In this document: positions 17,687 to 25,034 of the stretch, piece after piece
How the letters are laid out: every line of letters begins with the position of its first letter
Numbering within the stretch: the stretch's first letter is position 1
Source of the DNA: Clostridia bacterium
GTDB lineage: Bacteria > Bacillota > Clostridia > Oscillospirales > Acutalibacteraceae
Assembly (NCBI GenBank): GCA_017430535.1
Contig: JAFRMR010000013.1
Span: forward strand, 62,001-126,000
Length of the DNA: 64,000 nt
Direction of reading: 5' to 3'
The notes under the pieces: model-generated
The model's input: the letters and a program-made list of their open reading frames with translations, nothing else
Told to the model about the DNA's origin: nothing
The model's database searches: none
Position numbers and translations under genes: made by a program

Positions 17687-18583
17687 ATGAGCGAAATTGA
17701 AAAAAGAACCATGCCAAAGGCCTATGCCTGGCTCTGGGGCATAATCACCCTTGCCTATACGGTATGGATGGCCTTCTTTATGAAGGATATAGTGCTTGTG
17801 CGCTATGAAACCGCCGCGGAAAGAACCGTTGACGGCTACCTTTATGATGATATAACCGGTATGATAGGCCGCCACTGGCTTTACCCCGTATGGGTTGTTA
17901 TTTCTGCGGCAACCCTGCTGTTTTTCATCGTATATATCAGCAAAATCCTCTATGCCGAAAAGCCGGGTAATTTTGCAAAGTGGTTCTGCCTTGCAGGGGC
18001 GGTTATCGGCTGCATTTATGTTGTGGTTTACGGCTTCCTTGATGCCCCCAACAAGCAGGGCGAAATAGCTGATTTTTCAGATAAACTCAAATATATAACC
18101 GCCAGCATGATAGGCCTTATGTGGCCCTGGCTCTTCAGAGGCTGGGGCGTTATTGCCGCCGCCACCGTATTCTCAAACACCATGTACTGCTACCGCAGGT
18201 ACGGCTTTAACAGCAAGGTGGGTGTAATTCTCGGCTCACTGGGCTCGGCTGCAATTTACCTTACAATCAACTGCCCCTCAATGGGCGACGATGATAAGGA
18301 TTTTTCCATCCCCCGCTGTTCCGTTCACTGGGCAGGCGCCCTGCTGTTTGCGGTTTTTTGCGCCGCTCCCCTCGTTATCTTCCTTTTCAAAAAAGGCAAA
18401 AAGGAAAAGGGCAGGTTCCTTGCGGCTTTCCTCATTTTTGTCGGTTTGCTTCTTGTAATGGCGGTGCTTCTTGTTACCGTTGGCAAGAGCGCAATTATAG
18501 AGAATATCCCCATGGTTGCGGCCTATGTGCTGCTCATAACTCTCAACTTTACGGATATCTATGTGCCGAAAGAGGAGAAGTAA
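17687..18583 (+). CDS. Polytopic membrane protein of unknown function
   Basis: The 298-aa protein has about seven hydrophobic helices, starting at residues ~12-31 and ending with a C-terminal helix before DIYVPKEEK. Loops carry short charged stretches (DDDKDFS and KKGKKEKGR). I do not recognise a family. GGGAGGA precedes the start. Its position right behind the secreted phosphoesterase suggests cotranscription, and a terminator hairpin follows. Confidence 0.75.
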   Translation: MSEIEKRTMPKAYAWLWGIITLAYTVWMAFFMKDIVLVRYETAAERTVDGYLYDDITGMIGRHWLYPVWVVISAATLLFFIVYISKILYAEKPGNFAKWFCLAGAVIGCIYVVVYGFLDAPNKQGEIADFSDKLKYITASMIGLMWPWLFRGWGVIAAATVFSNTMYCYRRYGFNSKVGVILGSLGSAAIYLTINCPSMGDDDKDFSIPRCSVHWAGALLFAVFCAAPLVIFLFKKGKKEKGRFLAAFLIFVGLLLVMAVLLVTVGKSAIIENIPMVAAYVLLITLNFTDIYVPKEEK

Positions 18584-18613
18584 AACCTGCCTTTACTCGC
18601 TTAGCACGCAATG

Positions 18614-18645
18614 AAAAAAGAACCTGCCCCGGCAGGTTCTTTTTA
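18614..18645 (+). terminator. Terminator after the 17687-18583 gene
   Basis: AAAAAAGAACCTGCC pairs with GGCAGGTTCTTTTT. The long A/T flanks make it potentially bidirectional. Confidence 0.88.
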
Positions 18646-18692
18646 ATGCGTAATTCTTAATGCGTAATGCGTAAGGCGTAATGCGTAATAAA
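18646..18692. repeat. TAATGCG-type short tandem repeats
   Basis: Irregular repeats of TAATGCGTAA and close variants (five to six units). Similar word-like tracts occur at 11701-11730 (GGATATT) and 23583-23620 (CCTAATT). No spacer structure is present, so it is not a CRISPR array. Confidence 0.7.
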
Positions 18693-18693
18693 A

Positions 18694-18872
18694 CCCTGTC
18701 ATTCTGAGGGAGCGTTGCGACCGAAGAATCTCAAAATGTGCAGAGCATAAAATAGCCCTCTCCACGCCCGGAGAGGGTGGCGGCGTAAGCCGTCGGGTGT
18801 GGGCGAACAGAAAGAGTAAGCCGCAATTACACCCCTGTCATTCTGAGGCGTGAAACGACGAAGAATCTCATT
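18694..18872. repeat. Intergenic repeat block (TCATTCTGAG and CTCTCCACGCCCGGAGAG motifs)
   Basis: Two ~40-bp copies of a CCCTGTCATTCTGAGG...GAAGAATCTCA repeat lie at 18694-18733 and 18832-18872. Between them is a small GC hairpin at 18755-18776 that recurs at 23509-23533. This type of sequence is scattered in many Clostridia genomes. No gene is seen in 18584-18910 apart from this. Confidence 0.75.
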
Positions 18873-18910
18873 ATTTCACCTATGATTTGTATCAATCAGG
18901 GGGATGGTTT

Positions 18911-19336
18911 TCAGGTTAAGGTCTTTTCTTCACAGTTATACAGTTCCTCGTTTATCTGAGCTACAGTTTTATTTTCGCTTATTCCCTTTATGATTATGCT
19001 GTCCCTTTTTGTTTTGGGATAAAGTGCCGCTAAACCGGCAATTTTTAGTATTGCCTGGGTTTCGTCTAAAGTCATATCCATAGCAACGCAAATACAAATC
19101 AATGAGTCGCGAGACGGGAGCCTTGTCCCTGAAAGAATTTGATATCCCATGACCTCGCTGAACTCGGTTTTCTTTATCACTTCGGACTTGACTAAGCCTT
19201 TTTTGGCGATTATATTATTTAAATAAGTGGAGAGTTCGTCGCTTACCATATATTGGGAGTTTTCTTTCAAATACTCACCTATATTGTTTGCCTTAAGCAA
19301 TTCGTTCATCAGCTCGTCGGTTGATTTTTTTATCAT
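18911..19336 (-). CDS. HTH protein paired with the Ser/Thr kinase
   Basis: The 141-aa protein resembles a Clostridia family of helix-turn-helix proteins that often neighbour small Ser/Thr kinases. The N-terminal 45 residues are helical, and the HTH-like core (about 45-100) includes KKGLVKSEVIKKTEFSEV, YQILSGTRLPSRDSLICI and LDETQAILKIAG. The end matches the family pattern (KRDSIII, then an INEELY segment). It is divergent from the kinase gene with 27 bp between start codons; GAGGTG precedes its ATG. DNA or protein binding is inferred, not shown. It could also be a kinase substrate. Confidence 0.75.
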   Translation of the reverse strand: MIKKSTDELMNELLKANNIGEYLKENSQYMVSDELSTYLNNIIAKKGLVKSEVIKKTEFSEVMGYQILSGTRLPSRDSLICICVAMDMTLDETQAILKIAGLAALYPKTKRDSIIIKGISENKTVAQINEELYNCEEKTLT

Positions 19337-19363
19337 AAATACACCTCTTCGGGAGTGATTATT

Positions 19364-20065
19364 ATGCAGTCGGAATTCGATTCGATTATTACAGAGCAGT
19401 TTGAATTTGTCAAGTCTTTAAGTAACAAAACAGATAAAACCATTAATGTCATACGACATAAATATACCGGTAACAGACTCGTAGTTATAAAGGGTAAAGG
19501 GAATAAGGCGGTTTATGAATATCTTATGAGCATATCTCATCCGAATCTGCCCCGCATTTATTCGGTTGAAGAAGAAAAAGGAAATCTCAGCATTTATGAA
19601 GAATACATTGACGGAATAACCGTTGGGGATGTTCTGCAAACGGGGCTTTATAAAGAAAGCGGCGTCAGAGAAGTAATAATCGGAGTGTGCAATGCCCTCG
19701 ATGTTTTGCACAAAAACAATATTATTCACCGCGACATAAAGCCGGAGAATGTAATAATTGATAAATACGGAAATGTTAAATTAGTGGATTTTGACTCTGC
19801 GAGAGTATATAAAACCTATCAGTCTAATGATACCGCTTTTACCGGCACAGCAGGATTTGCCGCTCCCGAACAGTTTGCAATTTCACAGACCGATCCCAGA
19901 ACAGATATTTTTGCCTTGGGAATAATGATGAATGTTATGCTCACCGGAGAGCATCCGTCAAAAAAGCTTTACAGCGGCAAATACGGCAAAATTATAGAAA
20001 AATGTATCTACGTTGACCCGAATGGGCGATTTCAAAATGTTAAAGAGGTCATCCGGTCACTTTAA
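19364..20065 (+). CDS. Small eukaryotic-like Ser/Thr protein kinase
   Basis: The 233-aa protein is essentially a bare kinase domain with no membrane segment and no PASTA repeats. It shows the catalytic-lysine strand LVVIKGKG (near residue 40), HRDIKPENVII (catalytic loop) and VDFDSARVY (DFD instead of DFG). GTAGFAAPEQF (the APE motif) and a C-lobe segment with TDIFALGIM follow. The glycine-rich loop is poorly conserved. Start ATG 19364 is chosen because GGGAGTG lies just upstream; the in-frame GTG at 19355 overlaps that site. The gene is divergent from the HTH gene and followed by its own terminator. Targets may be the HTH protein or the nearby zinc-ribbon proteins (inference). Confidence 0.88.
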   Translation: MQSEFDSIITEQFEFVKSLSNKTDKTINVIRHKYTGNRLVVIKGKGNKAVYEYLMSISHPNLPRIYSVEEEKGNLSIYEEYIDGITVGDVLQTGLYKESGVREVIIGVCNALDVLHKNNIIHRDIKPENVIIDKYGNVKLVDFDSARVYKTYQSNDTAFTGTAGFAAPEQFAISQTDPRTDIFALGIMMNVMLTGEHPSKKLYSGKYGKIIEKCIYVDPNGRFQNVKEVIRSL

Positions 20066-20084
20066 AATCATACTCAACAAACAC

Positions 20085-20118
20085 AAAACCGAGTGCTTTA
20101 AGAACACTCGGTTTTCTT
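20085..20118 (+). terminator. Terminator of the kinase gene
   Basis: AAAACCGAGTG (20085-20095) pairs with CACTCGGTTTT (20105-20115), followed by CTTTT. Confidence 0.88.
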
Positions 20119-20184
20119 TTATTATGCAGCCTGCATAGGACATTGCTCTGTATTTTTTTTATAATGTATTTGTATTTAGCTTGA

Positions 20185-20502
20185 TTATTCACCCATATGG
20201 TTGTCAATCACAAGTTTAATAATTTCTTTTTCTTTTGTGGTAAGTGTTTTATATTTGGATAGAATTGATTTTTCTTCTTTTGACAAAAAGGAAACAGTAA
20301 AATCGGGTGAAGGTGTTCTGCCAATAAGATAGTCTACACTGACGGAAAAATAATCTGCAATTTTTATCAGTATTGCAATATCCGGCTCAACATCCTGATT
20401 CTCGTATTTGTTTACCGATTGTTGGCTTACTCCAATTGCATCGGCCAATTGCTGCTGACTGATTTTCAACTCATTGCGAAGTGCTTTAAGATTTCTGATC
20501 AT
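20185..20502 (-). CDS. XRE/Cro-CI family repressor
   Basis: The 105-aa protein has an N-terminal HTH (residues ~1-60, with LKISQQQLADAIGVSQQSVN and KYENQDVEPDIAILIKIADYF) ending in the typical VSVDYLIGRT. A short helical C-terminal region (~65-105) is rich in Lys and Glu. ATG 20502 is preferred over the frame's earlier ATG (20532) because it begins the usual family start and has AGGGTG upstream. It is divergent from the zinc-ribbon operon. A 17-nt palindrome in that operon's promoter is the probable operator, so this is likely its repressor and may autoregulate. Confidence 0.88.
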   Translation of the reverse strand: MIRNLKALRNELKISQQQLADAIGVSQQSVNKYENQDVEPDIAILIKIADYFSVSVDYLIGRTPSPDFTVSFLSKEEKSILSKYKTLTTKEKEIIKLVIDNHMGE

Positions 20503-20565
20503 TCTACTCACCCTTGTATATTTTAACAACAAACAGGGGTAATATAAAAAACTTATTATTAGTAA

Positions 20566-20594
20566 TTGACAACAACTTTTAGTTGTTATATAAT
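20566..20594 (+). promoter_or_regulatory. Promoter with embedded palindromic operator for the zinc-ribbon operon
   Basis: Perfect TTGACA (20566-20571), 17-nt spacer, perfect TATAAT (20589-20594). Bases 20571-20587 form the perfect palindrome AACAACTTTTAGTTGTT (7-bp arms), filling the spacer. A repressor bound there would block RNA polymerase. The divergent XRE gene starts about 65 bp away. Confidence 0.85.
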
Positions 20595-20684
20595 ACTAAA
20601 GGTAAGATTACTTGTTGAAACTAATTGTTCATAAGCAACATGCTTGCTTTGATAATAACATAAATAAAACAATGGAGGTAAAAA

Positions 20685-20990
20685 ATGAGATACTGTGAAA
20701 AGTGCGGAAAAGAAATCAACGACAATGCTGTTGTATGCCCGGCCTGCGGAGCGTCAACGGAAGTTAAGGCTTCCCCCAGAGTGACCGGAGCTGAAAGCGA
20801 AAGCCCCAAAACAGCTAGAATGGCGCTGGGTTTTGCCTTCCTTATTCCCATACTCGGCGTTATTTTCGGCATTGTGGGCATAAAGAAATACACTGACCCC
20901 AAATTAAAGAAGCAGTGTATTATTGCCATACCCGTGGCGGTTGCAGTTATGATTGTATATTACTTCTTATTTGTAAGAGGAGGTTGGTAA
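20685..20990 (+). CDS. Zinc-ribbon membrane protein 1 (101 aa)
   Basis: The N-terminal zinc ribbon YCEKCGKEINDNAVVCPACG (residues 3-22, CxxC...CxxC) is followed by a short linker and two hydrophobic segments (about 45-66 and 79-97). GGAGG lies seven bases before the ATG. It is the first gene of six consecutive same-strand zinc-ribbon genes behind the operator-bearing promoter. The family is common in Clostridia but has no defined function. The ribbon is predicted to face the cytosol. Confidence 0.85.
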   Translation: MRYCEKCGKEINDNAVVCPACGASTEVKASPRVTGAESESPKTARMALGFAFLIPILGVIFGIVGIKKYTDPKLKKQCIIAIPVAVAVMIVYYFLFVRGGW

Positions 20991-20993
20991 TAA

Positions 20994-21356
20994 ATGGCTT
21001 TCTGTTCAAACTGCGGCAAAGCTATGAGCCCGGGGGCGGCCTTTTGCCCCGGCTGCGGCGCAAAAGCCGGCGACAAATCGCAAAGCGAGAGCAAAGTGAT
21101 AGTTTACGGCATTACACAGAAATTCCTTATTGGCGGAACCCTGAAAATATATGCCGACGGCGTTTTGCTGGGCGAGGTTAAGAAAAACGAAAAAGCCGAG
21201 TTCCCCATAGCCCGCGATTGCGTAATAACAGCCAAATGCGGAGTGAATCCGGTAAAGGAAAAAACGAAGGTCAAAGGCGGGATTATTACGGTTATCAAAT
21301 ACGAATATGACCGTATATCTTCCAGCTTCATTGCCCATGTGTCGGAATATGTTTGA
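20994..21356 (+). CDS. Zinc-ribbon protein 2 with beta domain (120 aa)
   Basis: The N-terminal ribbon FCSNCGKAMSPGAAFCPGCG is followed by an ~85-residue beta-rich domain (QKFLIGGTLKIYADGVLLGE and onward) resembling small PEGA-like modules found in Clostridia. There is no membrane helix, unlike its neighbours. The start lies three bases after the previous stop, with AGGAGG upstream. Confidence 0.82.
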   Translation: MAFCSNCGKAMSPGAAFCPGCGAKAGDKSQSESKVIVYGITQKFLIGGTLKIYADGVLLGEVKKNEKAEFPIARDCVITAKCGVNPVKEKTKVKGGIITVIKYEYDRISSSFIAHVSEYV

Positions 21357-21358
21357 TT

Positions 21359-21769
21359 ATGAATTATTGCGGTAACTGCGGCTGCCCGGTAAACGGGAAT
21401 GCGGACTATTGTTTAAATTGCGGGTGCTTTCTTAATAAAAGCTCTTATTACTGTAGGTTTTGCACCAATTGCGGTAAGCCCGTGAACCCAAATGCCGATG
21501 TTTGCGTAAACTGCGGCGTTCAGATAAAAAAGCAAAATTTTACACAAAGCCAAACGACTGACTCCGGGTTTAATGAATTGCTGGATATCGGTCTGATTAT
21601 TGTCAGCATTCTTTTTCCGCTTATCGGCTTTATTGTGGGCGCGGTTAAAAAAGCGGAAGACCCGGTTAAAGCGGCAAAATATACAAAGGCGGCGTCAATA
21701 TCTCTGGGTGTGGAGGTAACGGTTTTTCTGCTTTTGTGTCTGTTTATTTTTGTGGTTTCGGAAATGTGA
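21359..21769 (+). CDS. Zinc-ribbon membrane protein 3, two ribbons (136 aa)
   Basis: There are two successive ribbons, YCGNCGCPVNGNADYCLNCG and FCTNCGKPVNPNADVCVNCG, with extra cysteines between them (YYCRF). Two C-terminal hydrophobic segments follow (about 75-95 and 113-134). The ATG at 21359 is 2 bp after the previous stop, with only a weak ribosome binding site, which suggests translational coupling. An in-frame TTG two codons earlier overlaps the previous stop. Confidence 0.82.
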   Translation: MNYCGNCGCPVNGNADYCLNCGCFLNKSSYYCRFCTNCGKPVNPNADVCVNCGVQIKKQNFTQSQTTDSGFNELLDIGLIIVSILFPLIGFIVGAVKKAEDPVKAAKYTKAASISLGVEVTVFLLLCLFIFVVSEM

Positions 21770-21784
21770 GCTCAGGAGGTAAAA

Positions 21785-22381
21785 ATGAAATATTGTTATA
21801 ATTGCGGTAAAGAAATAGATGACAGCGCGGATGTCTGCATAGGCTGCGGCTGCTCTGCAAGAAATATAAATACAGCTAATCGCTCAACTGTTTTTTGCAC
21901 ACATTGCGGAAAAGAAATATCCGCCAATGCCGCAGTATGTGTTAATTGCGGGTGCGCGGTTTCCCCGGCTCCTGCTGTTCAAAACGGAATGTCATCAAAT
22001 GAACTTGTAAGCGAGCTTTCAAAAAGGGTAAAGATAAACGCTATAATCTGGTTTTGCATAGCGGGGCTTCAGATTATAGCGGGAATATATTATAACTGGA
22101 TTCTTTTGATTCCAGGGGCATTGAATATTATAGGCGCTTGTATGGATTTAAAATACAGCAAAGAAGTATTAACAAATCAAACCGGAATAATAAAAAAGTA
22201 TGAACCGTTAGTTGCACCTGTTATTACAGCTATTTACAATTTGGTTATTGGCGGCGTTATCGGTGTGGCAGGTTCAATTTACTACCTTGTCGCAATTCGA
22301 CAGTTCGTTCTTAACAATAGACAAGCTTTTGAATCTCTTGAAATGGACTCAAGACCGGTTTTTGACAAAACAAACCTTTAA
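21785..22381 (+). CDS. Zinc-ribbon membrane protein 4, two ribbons (198 aa)
   Basis: Ribbons YCYNCGKEIDDSADVCIGCG and FCTHCGKEISANAAVCVNCG are followed by a helical linker. Two or three hydrophobic helices follow (about 88-125 and 150-172), then a polar tail. A strong AGGAGG precedes the ATG. This is the largest member of the array. A terminator-like hairpin follows it, so genes 5 and 6 may be a second transcript or depend on read-through. Confidence 0.82.
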   Translation: MKYCYNCGKEIDDSADVCIGCGCSARNINTANRSTVFCTHCGKEISANAAVCVNCGCAVSPAPAVQNGMSSNELVSELSKRVKINAIIWFCIAGLQIIAGIYYNWILLIPGALNIIGACMDLKYSKEVLTNQTGIIKKYEPLVAPVITAIYNLVIGGVIGVAGSIYYLVAIRQFVLNNRQAFESLEMDSRPVFDKTNL

Positions 22382-22399
22382 TAATTTATATTGTTCTTG

Positions 22400-22438
22400 C
22401 TGCTGCATTGTTTTAAAGCTTTGCAGCGGTATTTTTTA
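22400..22438 (+). terminator. Terminator-like hairpin inside the zinc-ribbon array
   Basis: CTGCTGCA (22400-22407) pairs with TGCAGCGG (22422-22429, one G-T pair), followed by ATTTTTT. It splits the six-gene array 4+2. No well-spaced promoter is obvious in 22439-22502. Confidence 0.6.
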
Positions 22439-22502
22439 TTTAAACTTGTAATAATTAGTCCGATTTGATAATATATACTCATCAAATAATGGGAGTGTTT
22501 TT

Positions 22503-22874
22503 ATGGTCTGCCGTCAATGCGGAGCTATTTTGCCGGATGAAAGCAGCTTTTGTCCGTATTGTATGGATAAATTCGATAATAAAGCAAAAACAAAAAAGTC
22601 AAATAAAACTGCAGTTACAATTATTATAATTTTATCATTACTGGTTTTAACGGCGATAATTATAAAACTGCTCATGCCAGGCGAAAATAATACTGTTCAA
22701 TCCACATTTTCACAAGCACGTACTTCATTAACAACCGATGACAAGCGAACGACTTCAAACGAAACTGCAACTGCAGAAATAGAGGGAAAATATTATGAAC
22801 CCGGCACATACTATTGGAATATTAACGGAGAGGGCGAAATAGTTTTAGAGGATTTTGAAAACTATCCGTTTTGA
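22503..22874 (+). CDS. Zinc-ribbon single-pass membrane protein 5 (123 aa)
   Basis: The ribbon VCRQCGAILPDESSFCPYC is followed by a Lys-rich linker, one membrane helix (about residues 39-59) and an outer region of ~60 residues rich in Thr/Ser/Glu that ends in a short strand-forming domain (YYEPGTYYWNINGEGE). It is paralogous to the next gene (same ribbon type, single helix, PxTY motif in the outer part). GGGAG precedes the ATG. Confidence 0.8.
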   Translation: MVCRQCGAILPDESSFCPYCMDKFDNKAKTKKSNKTAVTIIIILSLLVLTAIIIKLLMPGENNTVQSTFSQARTSLTTDDKRTTSNETATAEIEGKYYEPGTYYWNINGEGEIVLEDFENYPF

Positions 22875-22883
22875 GGATTTGCT

Positions 22884-23285
22884 ATGAAATGTAATAATTG
22901 CTCTAAAGAGTTGCCGCCGGGCAGTCAGTTTTGCCCTTACTGTCTGAATAAATTCACTTCGGAAACTGAAATAATTCCCGATGTTATCAAAAAGAAAGAA
23001 AACAAAAATTTTCGATTTATAATCATTGCTGTCATCTTTCTGATTGTATTGGTAATCGCCGCGGCGTTATTTCGAAATAAAAATGCCGACGCAGAATCAA
23101 CAGACTATTCTAATTCAACCGAAAGCACCGCTCCGCAAATATCCGAAACCGAAAAGCCGGAAATAACCGAAGGAGAATATTCTGTAACTGATGAAAACGG
23201 TCAGGTTCAATATCCGCCCGCAACTTATGTTGTTGTGGTTGAAGAAGACGGAAGTGTAAAACAGGGCTACATACTGCCGGAATAA
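22884..23285 (+). CDS. Zinc-ribbon single-pass membrane protein 6 (133 aa)
   Basis: The ribbon KCNNCSKELPPGSQFCPYC is followed by one membrane helix (about residues 48-68) and an outer Ser/Thr/Glu-rich stalk ending in PPATYVVVVEEDGSVKQG. It is the tandem paralogue of the previous gene, nine bases away. It is the last gene of the array. Confidence 0.8.
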   Translation: MKCNNCSKELPPGSQFCPYCLNKFTSETEIIPDVIKKKENKNFRFIIIAVIFLIVLVIAAALFRNKNADAESTDYSNSTESTAPQISETEKPEITEGEYSVTDENGQVQYPPATYVVVVEEDGSVKQGYILPE

Positions 23286-23286
23286 C

Positions 23287-23397
23287 AAAGAATTGCCGGC
23301 AGCCCAAGATAAATATGAGTTTAAGGAGAAGCTGTTCGCAGGATACAAAAACGCAAGACCGGATACATATCTGAAGATACTTAAGGAGCGATTATAA
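23287..23397 (+). pseudogene. Possible gene remnant (37 codons, no start)
   Basis: The frame from 23287 to the stop at 23395-23397 reads like natural protein, for example EKLFAGYKNARPDTYLKILK, but has no start codon or ribosome binding site and lies just behind the zinc-ribbon array. It may be the end of a decayed gene. I do not recognise the family. The rest of 23398-23618 holds only repeat-like sequence. Confidence 0.3.
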
Positions 23398-23508
23398 AAC
23401 CTTCAACTGTATTTGAAGAAAAGCCAAAACGACGGGGATTCAGGGGTGAACCGTATTTTCGGTTTTGAGAACAGGGTTAAACCGCTGAAGTAATACAGCA
23501 CTGTTTCA

Positions 23509-23533
23509 GCCCTCTCCACGCCCGGAGAGAGCC
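23509..23533. repeat. CTCTCCACGCCCGGAGAG repeat copy
   Basis: This matches the small hairpin repeat at 18755-18776 on the other side of the kinase/zinc-ribbon block. Confidence 0.6.
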
Positions 23534-23556
23534 AAAGTTTATGCATATTCTTGCTT

Positions 23557-23580
23557 CAAAAAGGCAGGTTCTTTTCCTGC
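23557..23580 (-). terminator. Probable terminator of the FAD oxidoreductase gene
   Basis: On the minus strand, GCAGG...CCTGC (5-bp stem, 7-nt loop) is followed by CTTTTTG. The stem is short. Confidence 0.5.
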
Positions 23581-23618
23581 TGTCTAAATCCTAATTCCTA
23601 AATCCTACATCCTAATGC

Positions 23619-24908
23619 CTAAAACCTGTTATATTTATTCTCCCATTTTCTCAACGCTTTTTCATCGTATTCCCGGGGCAGGGTTTTGTAAAGCCCCGGG
23701 ATTTTCATATTCCTTATTCCTATTCTGCACAGCAGGGGTATAACCGACGGGCTTGAGATTATCCCTGCGGCTTTAAGGGCAATATCCTTAAAAGTGTATC
23801 TGCCACCGTACATCTCCTTGCCGGTGATTATGCGCTTATCAAACATAGTATCCAGCCGCTTTACCCCTGCCTCCATCATCAGCAGTCTTGTGGCCTCATC
23901 TCTGAGCTGGTTTCTCATAAACCTGCGGAAATACTCATATTCGTATTTATACAGATTTTTCTCCGTGTATTCTCCGCCCTCAATTCCGGCAACCGTATCC
24001 GCAAGCAGTCTGCCCGCCTCAATGCTCTGCGATATTCCCGAGCCGCTCAGGGGCTCAATCATAGAGGCGCTGTCGCCTATGGCGGCATAGCCGTTCCACA
24101 CAAATTTTGCAAGGGCTCTCCTTACGGGTATAAGGGCGTAATATCCTCCCCTGAGGAGTTTTTCGCCTATATATTTATGATCCTTTCTGAAATCCTCAAG
24201 GGCGCTGTCTCTTATTTCATCGTTGATTTTTTCAAAGGAGGCAACAAGCACATCCGCATGGGTTTCTTCGTCTATAACCCAGTCAAAGCCCCTGTTTCCG
24301 TTATGGTAAAAATAGGCACAGTATTGGGGCAGGGATGAGCTTTCGCCGTTTCTTTCATACAGGGCGCGGAAGGTGTGCAGCATATCCTTTTCATCCGGCA
24401 TTCTGCATATACCCGCTTCACCGGGCAGGTTCATCCTTACGGGTGAAAGAACCCCGGCGGCATCAATAAGCAGCCCGCAGTCATATTCGCCCTTATCTGT
24501 CTTTATGCCCGAAACCCGGCCGTTTTTTATAACCGGTCCCTTGACCTCTTCGCCGAAGCGGAAATTTACCCCGGCTTTTTCGCATATCCCGATTAAATGG
24601 GCAAGCAGTTCTTTTCTGTCAATATAAACAATCGTGGAGCTGAGGCTTTCGTCTTCGGGTCTCAGCAGCACGGATTTTGAGGGGCTGAAGTAACTGATGG
24701 GCCCCATAGGTCTCAGCAGCCGGGCAGGGGGCGGCTCAATGCCTGCAAATTCAAAGCTTGAGAGCACCGTGCAGTCCTCCCAGTCGTGGCCCAGATTTTC
24801 TCTTTCTCCCTTTTCAAATACGGTAACATCAAAGCCCTTGCCGGCAAGCAGAGCGGCGGCGGTAAGGCCTCCGTGGCCCGCGCCTGCAACAATAATCTTC
24901 CTTTTCAT
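23619..24908 (-). CDS. FAD-dependent oxidoreductase (geranylgeranyl reductase-like)
   Basis: The 429-aa flavoprotein has the N-terminal dinucleotide fold (VAGAGHGGLTAAALLAGKGF, then an acidic strand end VFEKG) and the second FAD motif GDSASMIEPLSGSGISQSIEAG near residues 281-300. This is the arrangement of the geranylgeranyl reductase/halogenase superfamily. The substrate is not identifiable; lipid or isoprenoid saturation is one option. It stands alone, divergent from the phosphatase-like gene at 25035. Confidence 0.85.
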   Translation of the reverse strand: MKRKIIVAGAGHGGLTAAALLAGKGFDVTVFEKGERENLGHDWEDCTVLSSFEFAGIEPPPARLLRPMGPISYFSPSKSVLLRPEDESLSSTIVYIDRKELLAHLIGICEKAGVNFRFGEEVKGPVIKNGRVSGIKTDKGEYDCGLLIDAAGVLSPVRMNLPGEAGICRMPDEKDMLHTFRALYERNGESSSLPQYCAYFYHNGNRGFDWVIDEETHADVLVASFEKINDEIRDSALEDFRKDHKYIGEKLLRGGYYALIPVRRALAKFVWNGYAAIGDSASMIEPLSGSGISQSIEAGRLLADTVAGIEGGEYTEKNLYKYEYEYFRRFMRNQLRDEATRLLMMEAGVKRLDTMFDKRIITGKEMYGGRYTFKDIALKAAGIISSPSVIPLLCRIGIRNMKIPGLYKTLPREYDEKALRKWENKYNRF

Positions 24909-25034
24909 CCTTTCACCCCGTTTCTGTATTCAGTATAGCATAAACGGCAGTCAAAGCAAATATAAGCTCTTAAATTTATTCTTTTATTTTTTCTTTGCCT
25001 GTGATAAAATATTCTAAAAGGCAGGTGATTTACG

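Noticed and set aside
18646..18872. Possible CRISPR-like array
   Set aside because: Repeats are short, irregular and without unique spacers, and no cas genes are nearby.
22446..22479. Possible promoter before zinc-ribbon gene 5 (TTGTAA with TATACT or GATAAT)
   Set aside because: Spacing is 22 or 15 nt, which does not suit a sigma70 promoter; kept only as an open possibility.
18584..23618. Prophage or integrative element
   Set aside because: No integrase, transposase, portal, relaxase or clear attachment repeats were found; only the XRE repressor is phage-like.
24915..24960. Possible promoter for the FAD oxidoreductase gene (TATACT with a TTGACT nearby)
   Set aside because: TTGACT is only 11 nt from TATACT; the alternative -35 is poor.
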